Part shown: piece by piece, positions 10,614 to 21,779 of the stretch | How positions within the stretch are numbered: the first letter of the stretch is position 1 | How the letters are laid out: every line of letters begins with the position of its first letter | Origin: Hofstenia miamia | Taxonomy: Eukaryota > Xenacoelomorpha > Acoela | Assembly: GCA_004352715.1 (NCBI GenBank) | Contig: SCFE01000032.1 | Span: 463,978-527,977, forward strand | Length of the DNA stretch: 64,000 nucleotides | Reading direction: 5' to 3' | Notes under the pieces: model-generated | The model's database searches: none | Told to the model about the DNA's origin: nothing | Seen by the model: only the letters and a program-made list of their open reading frames with translations | Program-made: the position numbers and the translations under genes

Positions 10614-11471
10614 ATAGAACAGATCATGAGGAAATGAAGACGAGGTTAAGAAAAGAATAAAAGAGAAGAATAAGGAAAGTACTACAGAAGTCAGCATTAA
10701 ATGGGCAGAATAGTATAAAGGCAATTAATACATGGGCTAAAGGAATATGTAGAAGAGCAACCTAAGGGGTTCGTACTGGAGGTCACTAAGGAGTTAAGGA
10801 AGATAAGAACTGAGAGTGAAGGAAAGAAGGTATACCAGAGTAGGATGGAATCAGAGAGACAAACAAGGTAGAGGCAGAAGGCAATGCATGGAGAATACTG
10901 GAGGAACACAGAAATGTGTGACAGCAAAAGGAGCAACAAGTGGTTAAAGAAGGCAGGACTAAAACGAGAAACACAAGCACTGATAATGGCAGTACAGGAG
11001 CAAGCAATAAGAACAAACTGGGTTAAGAAGCATATAGACAGAAGAGTAGAAGTAAGTGATAAGTGTAGGCTATGCAAGAAAGAGGCGGAGAAAGTAGATC
11101 ATCTGATAGCAGGGTGTGAGAAATTGGCGCAGAATGAATATAAGTTCAAGCATGAGAAGGTGGGAAGAATAGTACACTGGAGTTTGAGCAAGCAGCATGG
11201 GTTAGATTCAGGAGACAAGTGGTATGAGCACAGGGCGTCATAGAAAATGAGAAGGTTAACATAATGTGGGACTTCAACATACAGACAAGCAAGGTGATAG
11301 AAGCGCGGAGGCCAGACATAGTAGTAGTAGACAAAGAGAAAAGATTGGGAACAGTGATAGACATAGCAGTACCAAAGGACAGGAATGTAGAAAGCAAGGA
11401 GAAAGAGAAGATAGACAAGTACAGGAAGTTGGCAGAGGAAATAGATAGGCTGTGGAAATTGAAGAATGTTA
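10614..11471 (+). pseudogene. Second copy of RLE-type LINE C-terminus
   Basis: It begins with the same thumb sequence as position 9428 onward, then repeats linker, CCHC finger (CRLCKKEAEKVDHLIAGC) and endonuclease. Here the endonuclease core is better preserved: RRPDIVVVDKEKRLGTVIDI followed by AVPKDRNVESKEKEKIDKY, retaining the PD and the residues lost in the neighbour. One frameshift separates finger (10884-11243) and endonuclease (11264 onward). The copy ends in an 18-base gap at 11472. It could be a second insertion or an alternative haplotype placed in tandem by the assembler. Confidence 0.65.
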
Positions 11472-11489
11472 NNNNNNNNNNNNNNNNNN
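11472..11489. other. Assembly gap (18 N)
   Basis: Unsequenced bases between two RLE-LINE pieces. Confidence 0.99.
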
Positions 11490-11524
<35 letters not shown>

Positions 11525-12243
11525 GCAATGCTGAAGGAGGCTCTAAAGAAGTCGAAGAACTGGAAGGCGCCAGGCAGAGATGAAGTACATGGGTATTGGC
11601 TGAAGAAGTTCACAAGTGTTCATGAGAGACTAGCAGTAGCATTGGAGGAGTGTGTAGTGAGTGGGTGCTCAGAGTGGATGGTAGTGAGAAAGACACCCCA
11701 TCACAGAAAGGTTAAAGGAGACAGGCATCAGCTATAAGTTGAATAATAATAATGATAGAGCAGTGAGTCACCTATGGCACATGGACGATTTGAAAATGTA
11801 TACTAGCTCAAAGATGATATTGCAGAAGCAAGTGGAAAAATTGGAGAGGGCAATTAGAGAGTCTGGGTTGAAGTTTGGATTAGGAAAGTGTGCGGCAGTG
11901 ATAATGACCAGAGGAAAGTATATAGATGGAGATGTTTGAGTACAAGCAGTGGGGATAAGATTGAGGAAGTCAATGAGGGAACAAATACTTAGAAGTGATA
12001 ATGAAAAATAGAACAGATCATGAGGAAATGAAAACGAGGTTAAGAAAGGAATACAAAAGGAGAGTAAGGAGGGTACTATAGAAGTCAGCATTGAATGGGC
12101 AGAATAGTATAAAAGCAATTAATACATGGGCGATACCAGTGTTGAGATACTCAGCAGGAATAGCCAGGTGGGACATGAATGAGCTGAGAGAGCTAGACAG
12201 GAAGACAAGGAAATTACTAGCAGCAGAGAAGGCTTTCAACTTA
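11490..12243 (+). pseudogene. RLE-type LINE: RT N-terminus joined to motif C
   Basis: After an (AAT)n run (11490-11521) comes the N-terminal part of the reverse transcriptase: NWKAPGRDEVHGYWLKKF, typical of R2/R4-like LINEs. A second short AAT run (11741-11755) replaces motifs A and B, and the protein resumes at VSHLWHMDDLKMY (HMDD for the catalytic motif). Thumb and WAIPVLRYSAGIARWDMNEL follow to about 12243, where homology stops. The order of parts and the missing core show rearrangement. Confidence 0.65.
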
Positions 12244-13610
12244 AATTTTAGAAGCCGTTGTTTTGCCATTTACACGTACGGTGCTAGTGTGTTTATGAGC
12301 AACATCCAAGTCCTCATTAATGTATTTGAGAACTCGGAAATAATCTCAAGAATTTCACAGTATGGAATCTCATTACAGAATTGATTAAATGCAGGAAATC
12401 ACTTATCAAAAGCTTTTGAAATAATTAATGACACCATTGCTTATATTAACAAAGAAACTGCTGGCGAAATGCATTTGCAAACTTTGTAAACACAAATCCA
12501 TTGAAAGCCAAGAATATTTTTCTTCGGGGGTTTTACTCTTCTACTAAAAATCGACGAGATGCTGATATAAAAATAATTTTATAATTTTTGATCCCCAATG
12601 TTGACGAAAGCATAAATGCAATCATCTAAATTCTCCAAAATGCATTTTTACTTATTCAAGATAGCAAAAATAATTTTAAAGATTGTTAAAATGCCATCTA
12701 GCGAACAGACTATAATTCACATATGAATTCATCTAAGGGCACATTTTTAAATAAATAATTCAATCATTCTAAAAATAAATAATAAGAAAATTCTGAGAAC
12801 AAATATCAATAATATATGCCTAATTGTTTGATAAACCATAATTAATAGAATTTAAACCATAATATAGAAGTTGTGTTTTTCATTGAAACATGAAAGTTAT
12901 TATTAGTTTATGTTGAACTTTGTTTCCAAACAAAATTAAAAGACACTCATTTTTCGATGTTATGTTGTTCCAAAAAATCCTATTAAGTAGCACTTGTAAT
13001 TGGAAACATATAATGCAATTACTTATTTTTGAAATCAAAAAATTGTTCAAGAGAACTTACTTCAAATAATACTAAAATCCTGAAATAAATATTAATTTTC
13101 ATTTCAAAAACTAGTATTTATCTATAGGAACTTTTATGAATCACACATTTAAAAAATTGATTGGGTTTCCAGTAATTAAATTGCAAGCCATTTTCAAAAG
13201 AATTCAACTAAAATGTTTTGAAAAAGATATTGGGGGAAACCTAAATTTTGTATAGCCATCATTGTCATAATAAACGTTTTCTCATATAATGCTTTTGACT
13301 TAAACTTTAGGTAGACATAGTATATGTCTTTGTTCGACTAGGCTTCGTTGCTTTTCATTTTTCAGCATTTTTGTGATAAAGTTATCAATTAATTTACATG
13401 AAGTTAACAACAGAGCTGTACCCTTGTGCCTAATCTAGGAACGGGAATCTATTAGATTTTATCGAATACAAAGACAATTGCAGAAAATCTAGATATTTGT
13501 TTGAAACATTAATGAATGTTCTGATAAGAAAAGCAATGAAAGTATCGCCAAAATAGATAGATCCAAAGAAAAACCTCTGTTTTTATATTGTGATGAATAC
13601 CTTTTGATAG
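12244..13610. other. No recognisable gene
   Basis: A short open frame continues to 12384 without a recognisable motif. The rest is AT-rich and shows no gene or repeat that I can name. Confidence 0.4.
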
Positions 13611-13614
13611 TCAA

Positions 13615-13860
13615 GAAAAACGAAGACATACGTAAACATAGATGGACGCGGGTGTAATTTTTTATACCCACACTACACCGCAACGCATACGCATGTCTGT
13701 TAGAAAAATTCACAAGTATAATAAATTCTGTAACAAAATAAAAATGTCCACCCGCTCCTCACCGCAATCCGCGTAGCATTTGAAATTCAGCATCCCCACT
13801 GCACCGGTACGGATAAAACCGCAACCCGCGCGAATAAACCTGCTCCCTTTCCATCTTTGT
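13615..13860. repeat. GC-rich repeat fragment with ACCCGC-type motifs
   Basis: The stretch stands out from its AT-rich surroundings by repeated CpG motifs: TACCCACACTACACCGCAAC, CACCCGCTCCTCACCGCAAT and AAAACCGCAACCCGCGCGAA. Degenerate repeats of this type occur near ends of some DNA transposons, but no terminal repeat pair was found, so the class is open. Confidence 0.4.
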
Positions 13861-14235
13861 TCATACATCGAAAGAGCAATAGTTAGAAGAGTAAAGCCAT
13901 AACATCGTTGAATGTTCCTTACAAGTAGGAATCTATGGAGCCATGTGTGACAGCCTTAGCTTTAGACTTTTTGCTTTCTCGGCAATTACTTTTGTTGTAA
14001 CTTAATTTTAAGTTAAGCTTAATTATAATCAACGTCAGATATAGAATTGGTGTAGTGCATCACTCTTTCGCTTTTCAATTAATATTCATTTTCAAAAAAT
14101 CCTGCTTAAGCGGATTGTAACACTAGGAAACCATAAAGGATCGATTATTTTACCTTAAAGATAATGACATTTATATTATAAAATCAGTAATTGTGCGTCC
14201 CAACTTAGGATTGCACTCCGTGAATTCTGTTTTTT

Positions 14236-14281
14236 CGTGGACTCCGAGAATAAAAACATGTTGTTATTCTCGGAGTCCGCG
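14236..14281. repeat. Near-perfect palindrome upstream of a small gene
   Basis: GGACTCCGAGAATAA (14239-14253) is exactly complementary to 14264-14278, with a 10-base loop that itself contains AACATGTT. In RNA the stem would extend by three more pairs, one of them G-U. It lies about 245 bp upstream of a TATA box and no direct repeats flank it. Confidence 0.65.
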
Positions 14282-14485
14282 GTACTTTACGCTTTTGTTA
14301 CCTTACGATATTCAATATTATGTTTTTAATTTAATTAAGAATCCTCTGTTATATATATGTGGCATATTATAAATGGCATATTCTCAAATTCATTGATAAA
14401 ATTTTATAAAATATATTTAGGAAATACTACTGGATTCTTAAAGAAACTATTTCATGAAATTGGCCAATTAAATTAGAGTTGTTTT

Positions 14486-14493
14486 TATATAAA
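14486..14493 (+). promoter_or_regulatory. TATA box of the small peptide gene
   Basis: TATATAAA, 38 bp before the ATG at 14524. A start of transcription 25-30 bp downstream would fall at about 14511-14518, leaving a very short leader. Confidence 0.5.
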
Positions 14494-14523
14494 CGCTACT
14501 CTCGTCAGAGCATTAATGTTAAA

Positions 14524-14715
14524 ATGGTTAAGCACTTAGTTTTGCACATATTGCTAACTTTATACATAGTTAGTATTATATCTTCTGCAAATCGCCTCTT
14601 CAAACCTCATTATCCAGCAGAGGAATTCGCTTACAAAGTTCAAAGACCTCGACAAAGTAATGAAGACCGCATGGTCGATTCAAAAAGAAGTTGGTATGTG
14701 TTTATTCCAGAATAA
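14524..14715 (+). CDS. Putative small secreted peptide precursor, 63 aa
   Basis: An ATG 38 bp after a TATA box opens a 63-codon frame with a poly(A) signal 80 bp after the stop, so a complete intronless gene fits in about 300 bp. Residues 1-22 form a signal peptide: Lys at position 3, a hydrophobic core LVLHILLTLYIVSII, and a small-residue end SSA before Asn23. The mature part is about 41 residues without Cys and is rich in charged and aromatic residues. It has a dibasic Lys54-Arg55 followed by SWYVFIPE at the C-terminus, as in some peptide-hormone precursors. A GTATGT after codon 56 could alternatively be a splice donor, which would make this the first exon of a larger protein. I do not recognise the family. 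Confidence 0.5.
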   Translation: MVKHLVLHILLTLYIVSIISSANRLFKPHYPAEEFAYKVQRPRQSNEDRMVDSKRSWYVFIPE

Positions 14716-14795
14716 CATTCCTTCTAACAGATATGCATTTTGCATTGCAGTTTTTATCTGACATTTGTACATTTATGCATCACGTAATTTGTTGG

Positions 14796-14801
14796 AATAA
14801 A
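14796..14801 (+). terminator. Poly(A) signal AATAAA
   Basis: AATAAA located 81 bp after the stop codon of the small peptide gene, at a normal distance for 3' end formation. Confidence 0.5.
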
Positions 14802-14819
14802 TGCTTTTAACTGAATATT

Positions 14820-16025
14820 TCTTCCAAATTCTATACCTATGTTGATTTATAAAGAGTAAATATCATATAAAGCTATTACTATTTAAAGTTTGTGAATCGT
14901 AGCAATGTAATAAGGTTCATTCTTTAAAAATTCAATATTTCACAACAATACGCTAACAGAAAAATTGAATTAAATTCTTAACACAAATACTTACAATATA
15001 TAAACAAACTATCAATACATATAAGTGAGGGACGCCGATTTGATTATTAACAAATGAAACTAAAGGGACAAATTATATTATATTGGGAGAAAACTAACAA
15101 TTTATACCAACAAGTCACAATTTTAGCTTAAATATTTATAAAATATTTTCATTACATATATGTTTGCATTGAATCGCCAGTTTTAAATTTAAACACTCAA
15201 ACCGTTTTTCCCAAATTTTCAAACATTTTGTTTCATGCCAATGACGAAATATGGGCACATTTATTGGTGAGCGTGGAATGTTGGAAATTTGTACTAACGT
15301 GTATATTATTGTGCCAGAAGTCCTGGAAAATGTTAACAATTTTTTAATTATAAATCCGATTTCTTAAAAAGACTCAATTACGACAGTGATAATAATGTTA
15401 TTGCACATAACAGCAAAATGCTTTCATTGATAAAGTAGTACAATTACCTAGGTATTGATTTTGTCAAATATAGAACAAAAGTTTAATGTACTCATTGTAT
15501 AACAGTATATAGATTAAATTTATAAAATGAGTCTTGGATATTTAGACAGTAAGTGAGCTATTTATGGGAATTAGCCTTTATTGGAATAGCATGCTTATCG
15601 AAACATTGGCTCATTTAAGTTTGGAATTATAATTTTGTGACAATCTATACCTTCCATGAGCATTCAGGAAGTGAATTAATTAACTCAAAATTTAATCTGA
15701 ATTTTTATGTGTGGGTTCAGTAAGTAATCAAAAACGCATACTACTAAATATATAAATCAATGAAAACTGTGAATGATTATGCCGTAGAATGTCTAATAAC
15801 TAATAAAAGGTAAATGTGAAAGAAACATAGATAAAGAGTTCAGTATGATGTTATTTACCTGAATCTTTGGATGATAAAAGGAGATATAATTCCACCCATC
15901 AGTACATACAGTCTAAGAAGTATATTGCATCATTCGACGAACATTCTCTTGTACCACTACTGAATATCAAAGAATTTGACTAACTAAACATGCTCAATCT
16001 GCTGATGTGCCAATCTTCCACTAAT
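14820..16025. other. No recognisable feature
   Basis: AT-rich; the open frame at 15136-15339 on the - strand has no recognisable motif. Confidence 0.4.
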
Positions 16026-16029
16026 CATT

Positions 16030-16200
16030 ACAATTAAAGGTTTTTCTAATGGGTCCACCTCTTTGGTCATTAATATTTCTATTTTTGATAGAATTTTTTT
16101 AAGTTTTCTTCATAAAACTATGCCATCAAAAACTATCTATCATGCTTTGTTCTTTGGTGATGCCTCCCAAATGGTTTTCCTTTGATTTGGCATCTTTTCA
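16030..16200 (+). pseudogene. Possible highly decayed LINE RT relic
   Basis: One frame reads GFSNGSTSLVINISIFDRI and then, about 20 codons later, HALFFGDASQMV. Spacing and pattern recall motif B ('G.pQGS.lsp.LF.i') and motif C ('YADD..'). Too diverged to be sure. Confidence 0.25.
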
Positions 16201-16204
16201 TCGG

Positions 16205-17329
16205 CTGCACTGGAGGAACGGAACTTGCTATTGTGTCAAAGTCAAAGTGAAAAAAGCTGCTTGCTGCAGTTATCACAAATTTTGTTTAGTACAGGAATGA
16301 TATGTGGATGTACATAAGCTAATATTACTAACACTCTGTTATATCATAATTGACACATATCATCCAAAAGGCACCCCTCAAACTTAAGAATAGGCTGAGT
16401 GAATGTGCACTACATCCCGTGTGTTAGATAACATAGTGAAAAATGTTTTGGGAATCCGAAGCTTAACATAGTCTTACGAGCAACTGTGATTAGATTTTTT
16501 GCAACACTTCAGTACAAGTTCCTTGAGAAATAGAAAACCTGAAAGTTATTTAGATGCAAAAAGCTTGCATATATCTGTGCGAAGATCGAGCAACTGGTTG
16601 GGGTTGTGGATCAAGCTGAGAATTGCAAATGTGAGAAATAGACATCTAATTAAATAAATCAAGTAAGTAATTTGTGACTCCTTAAGATAAAAATGTGCCA
16701 ATGCCATAATTATATTATACGAATAATGGAACCTTTTTACTTTAATACCGGAAGAATCCAATATATTGGCCCATTTCTAAAATACATAGCGCACTAGATA
16801 TTTTCTATCAATAACTGGTTAAAAACTTTAATTTATGTAGGGTTCCACGTACATACAGACCATAATTAGCTGTTTATTATAAAAAAATGTGTAAAAGCAT
16901 GATTTGTTTTTTAAATACATTACAGTAAGAGAAAAAATTAGATTGGAATATTGTTTGACCTACATAGAGAACAAAGCAGTAACACATATATAAAAATGAA
17001 TAAATTCGTAACGGCTTATTGACAAATGTTTATGATATTGGTAAAATATTTCAAGACAAACGCTTCGTGACTAAAAAATGCACTGCTTTAACTGTGAGAA
17101 CGTAATTGCTATTATTAAAGCTCTTCCATTTGGAAAATTCTTCCTCTGCATCAATTAATGAGAGATAAACAACTTGTTAAAAATTACTTTTCAAAATTCT
17201 GCTGTCATAACTGAACAATCAGTTTGGTACTTTAACCGAATAAAAAGCAAGGTTATTAAATTGTTTTCATGGAAAACGATTTTGAAATTATTTTATATTG
17301 CAATTGTTTTACATATTATATTAGTAGTC

Positions 17330-17330
<1 letters not shown>
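16205..17330. other. No recognisable feature
   Basis: AT-rich sequence; no gene or repeat recognised. Confidence 0.4.

Positions 17331-17388
<58 letters not shown>
17331..17388. repeat. (TA)n microsatellite
   Basis: A TA run with one AAA interruption; it borders the DDE-element remnant that starts at 17389. Confidence 0.9.
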
Positions 17389-17391
<3 letters not shown>

Positions 17392-17805
17392 GGCCAAAAA
17401 AATGTTACCACTTTTAATCATACACAAGTTTTCAAAATGAACATTTATTCGAATTTCTCACTTTGTCTCTTGTTTCCTACACAGTTCAATAATTGATGAC
17501 ATGTTCAATCCAGGCTCCTCTTCTGTGGATTACAGCTGCAACACGCACATTGAAGTTTGTGATGACATTGATGCAAAATCTGAATTCTGTAGGGAAGAGA
17601 TGAAGGTCTGTGTTCAGTATGCGTCTAACAGTGGTCCTTGAGAAGGCAGTCTCCTGTGACAAACGTCTGGTTGATTTTCTTGGTGATTCCTCCAGACGCT
17701 GTCTCACGGTCTCCGTGTTAAGGTAACCCTTGGCACCTGAAAAATTACAACATTATATCGTTTTTATTTTGAAAAAACATGATTGCAATTCTAAAGTAGA
17801 CATAT
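17389..17805 (-). mobile_element. Internally deleted Tc/mariner-type element
   Basis: The left edge starts at the TA run with GTGGGCCAAAAAAATGTTAC, a plausible terminal repeat. The right edge is cut by an N at 17806, so the matching terminus is not seen. Inside is a single open frame (17486-17740, - strand) in which the N-terminal helix-turn-helix part of a transposase is joined directly to its C-terminus, without the catalytic core. Confidence 0.5.
17486..17740 (-). CDS. Core-less transposase derivative (HTH + C-terminus)
   Basis: The uninterrupted frame begins near GAKGYLNTETVRQRLEESPR, continues with KSTRRLSQETAFSRTTVRRI, which has the helix-turn-helix pattern of mariner-like transposases, and then runs without a break into FNVRVAAVIHRRGAWIEHVI, which resembles the C-terminal tail of such proteins ('R...C....G.h.E.vi'). 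The DDE catalytic region, normally about 200 residues, is missing. The joint keeps the frame, so the product could still bind the element's ends. The first Met in this frame is at 17707; the true start may lie upstream or be lost. Whether it is expressed is unknown. Confidence 0.45.
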   Translation of the reverse strand, partial: SGAKGYLNTETVRQRLEESPRKSTRRLSQETAFSRTTVRRILNTDLHLFPTEFRFCINVITNFNVRVAAVIHRRGAWIEHVINY

Positions 17806-17826
17806 NTATATATATATATATATATA
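17806..17826. repeat. (TA)n microsatellite at an assembly N
   Basis: N at 17806 followed by TA repeats; the join is uncertain. Confidence 0.7.
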
Positions 17827-17884
17827 TGCAGTTGCCTAATTTTGACAAAGAATCAGTAAGCCAAAATATTTAATGTAGATATGC

Positions 17885-17998
17885 CCCTTTGTCGTTGAAG
17901 TCAGCTGGGCCGCATGGGGATCCCATGGAAATTTTCATGAGACGGAGTGGGGATTAAAATTCTGTCACGTAGACGAGCCTATCGCTACCACACCACCC
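17885..17998 (-). repeat. Possible tRNA-derived SINE relic
   Basis: On the - strand the stretch starts TGGGTGGTGTGGTAGCGATA and continues to AATTTTAATCCCCACTCCG. TAGCGATAGGC resembles a pol III A box and the ATTTTAATCCC part a decayed B box about 37 bp later, as in tRNA-derived SINEs. The tRNA fold is not preserved. No second copy is visible in this window. Confidence 0.25.
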
Positions 17999-18009
17999 AC
18001 ATCTCTGAG

Positions 18010-21000
18010 CCAACATAGATTCACAAATACCAATTAGGTAGTTAGATTAATAATATGTATTCTAAAGCAAATGTCTCCTAAGCTAAGCAATGAAAATTTA
18101 ATGATTATTGTTATTATTATTATTAAATATATCACATTTGCTCATGCATAAGTTTATCAATTGCTTTCTCACTTATGTCAAGGGAATATGCAAAAAAAAA
18201 AGTTAGAAAAAACTAGTCTGTTAACTACATTGCCAGCAGTGATTATTTCTATAAATTTTAATAGCGTGATTAATAATTAATCATTAAGTATTAGTAGTAT
18301 TTTGATGTCGATGTTAGTATAAATGGTTACACTTCTAAGATTTAAGCACCCATACTTATATTAATGAAGTTGACCCAGTATATTAATATTAATTGTCTAT
18401 CGCATTTTATACAAAATCAAAGTCAAAATGTACAAGAAAACATCGTTTGTCTATAAATAGTCTAGAGTCCAGAGTTGGATTTAGAACCAATAAAATCTGG
18501 TCCAACTCATTATCTTGCGGTCCTAGTGAGCATAATTTAAATAAAATTATTAGGAAGTTTTCCAATTAATACATAGGCATTATTTTTACATTAAATTTTA
18601 AACATTGCGGAGAATATTAGAACAAAATTATATATAATAAAAGTTCAGGTAGAAGCCATTAAAATGAAAGTTGTTACAGCCTGCGATTATTTGTCTTTAT
18701 AACTACATGTAGGTGAAATTTCCTTATTAAAATATTGCATGATGAGAATGGAAAATTGAATAAAGCGTGGGGTAGTCTTTGGCCAAAATTTATCATCGCT
18801 TCCGATTATGCATAAAACATTTGGCTCGATGAAGAATAGGATAATTCTTTTGGAAATATATTATTTATAGAGAAATTGAAAGTGTATTCATCACTATCTA
18901 AATGATTTGACGTTTGTCTAGTGAATTAAACAATTAACTCATCAATTAAACGTAGTTAATTGATGTCGTTAATTATTAATTAATCAATAATGAGGATGTC
19001 AAATAACCCGGCGCTAAAAGACAGAAATCGTGAAAATTAAATTTTAGGCATGACAAATGTTGTCAATCAAAGTGGAAATACTTTTTTTAATTTTTTATAA
19101 AAGATATAATTGTTAATTGATTGTTTCCTCATTTTGTGAAATTTTCATATTTCACTTATATATGACTACCTAAATATGTCGCAATGACACAATGTTTCTA
19201 ATAATATAAATCTTAATTCCAAAATATGCGCTTTGCTAATACACTTTTAGAATCTGACAAAAATGTATAGCAAGCAACTAGCAAGAGGAGACAAACCCTG
19301 ATTGGATTACTAGCACTGTGATGGAATTCTTGTAGACAAAAATCACTTGTACATGTAGATCTATGCTACTGCTATAATCGTGATGTAGCATCTGATGTAT
19401 TTTTTCATTCCAGATTGATGGAGGAGGATTTAACTCTATGCCTGAAGTACGGAGGGTTGAATACATTCGAAAAGCTTAAGCCATTCTTCACATTAACAGC
19501 TTAATTGTGACATATTATACAAACTTATATAAATCAAGGCCATAAATGCCTTTTTTCATGGTTAAGTTAAGGTTGAAGCTTGGGTTGGAACTAAGATTAG
19601 GGCCAGAGTTTTTAGATTTTTTTTGAAGCCTTGAATTTTTTCGTCTTGAAATTTCTCACCTTGAATTTTAACAGAATCTAAAAAATTTCTCTGGTGGTCT
19701 CATCTCGTTGGTTTTTCTCGCTCATACCTGTGTTACATCATTTGTCAAACAAAAGAAAGAGCAAAGTTTGATTTTCTAAGATTTATTAATTTTGCTATTC
19801 ATAAAAATCCAAATTTCATTGTAATAAACTGCTCCAACTGTACTATTCGCATCCCCAAAATGACATATTGAATGTAGTGCCGGATGCGTTTTTACTCAGA
19901 GCCAAGCATACTTTTGTGATTCGTGCCCAATTTAAAAGTGCAAATGTGACAAACTTCTAAACGTAAATCGAATATATTGATACATATATCTCAGTTCAAT
20001 AGATTTGTATAACACGTATGAATCTAACATTTCATTCTTGTTTTCTCAAGGAATTTAAGGCCATAAATTCTTGTAATTATACATTTAGCTTTAAAATTTT
20101 AGCTTAGTTTTTAGTATTGTACAATTGCAAATCTATGGATATAAATATTATATAGCAATTCAAATCGCATTTTAAGTAAGTGCTATTGAAGTTTTTTAAA
20201 TTAATGAGTACTTAAGTGGTCTTCACTGATCGAAGCAAGCTAGATTAGAAGTTCACTCAAGTCTTTATTATAATGGAATAATAGCGTTCAACGATTGTTC
20301 CCGTCATTAATTCTCATACATTCAAATTTCTAATTAATCTTTTTTCATTATATGTTGAAGAAATATTTTGTTAAAATGCAGTTTCTTCGCTTATGATTCA
20401 CCCGCATTTTTAATATTTCCCACCCGTCAAGAATTTTTTTAAAAAGAATCCAGATTTATTGAAATTTAACAATTTAACTTAACAGAGTTCCAAAAATTTT
20501 CAGCAAATTCCTATTATTTGAAATATCTGATCACTAAAAACAAAACGTCCATTTTTTTGTAATTTAATTAAAATAGCAAAAATGTAAATTTCGTAAAACA
20601 ATGCCATGTAGAGAGTCATAAGTAGTTGTCTAAAAATCGCAATTTATTTTAACTTCTGAGCATTGGCTAGCCTAAACAGTGAATAGAAAAGTGAGCTACG
20701 TAGTTGAAGAAGCCCCAGCTGCTGGATGTCTTTCCTGATATTCCCGGCATCATAAAGGGTATAGATTCACAAGTGTGTTACCACCAAAGCTATTTGCAAA
20801 TACCAAAGCAAGTCACCCAACTATTTACTTGTTTTGAATATTTACAACTATCTTTCTCAAACTATTTGTATGCAGGGATGTGCAGCTTGCTTCACCTATA
20901 GCAGAGATCTTACAAGAAAGGAATGCCTTGCTTAGCTTGAAAAATCCCATAAACAACTCAGATTTGAGAAAATTTTTTGTTTCACCAGGATACAGTATTG

Positions 21001-21740
21001 CAATTCGAAGAACAATATAATTTCCCTTTCTACAATTTCTCACTAATTTTTCTATACATGGAGATATTCTGCTTTTTTATTGTGTATTTTTACAAACAAA
21101 TAACATTAACAGAAGTTGTTAAAAAAAGGAAAATTTATTAAGCATTATTTACAATTGAAAAGTAAAGAAACATCATAGAAATAAAGAAGTTAGAACGCCT
21201 GCACTCAAAACAAATTTGATAGATTTTGGTCTCCAAACTCATTCAAATGCAAATGGCTATTGAGAAGTTTGAAACATCTTACTAAAGAAATATTTTTGAT
21301 TGGATTAGAAAAAAAATTTACACATGATTATTTGGTTACTTAGACATTTTTCACTGCTAGATATTACAACAATGTAAACCATAATAATGAGATATAGTGC
21401 TACATATAGTTTTAACTATTATACAAATATAAACTATTTACGCCAAATAAAGCATTCACAATTTAAATTCATTGAAAAGTGAAAAAATGTTAAATTTTTG
21501 CAAAGAATTAATACATAGAAATTAAGAAAATTTGTATTTTGCTAGAAATATAGTTACAATAATTTGAAATTCAAATTATGCAATATATGCTTTTTGCATA
21601 ACCATGGGTAATTTCTAGATTAAAACAGCTTATATCTGTATATACTTATATACACACATATATATATANCACATACAGCAATTTAATAACCTGTGAAAAT
21701 TACATTATATATCATAATGCGTCTCATAGGTGTAAGTTTG
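18010..21740. other. Long non-coding stretch
   Basis: AT-rich with short open frames that lack motifs. It has an AT-rich hairpin at about 18938-18965 (CATCAATTAA against TTAATTGATG) and, at 20874, CAGGGATGTGCAGC, which resembles a hAT terminus but has no partner. No gene can be supported. Confidence 0.4.
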
Positions 21741-21779
21741 TACATATTTGCAAATGCGTCATTCGCTTTCATTTCAGAA

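Noticed and set aside
9511-11077. Several Leu/Ser-rich - strand open frames (about 80-180 codons)
   Set aside because: They are the reverse complement of the RLE-type LINE coding sequence, which has recognisable finger and endonuclease motifs on the + strand.
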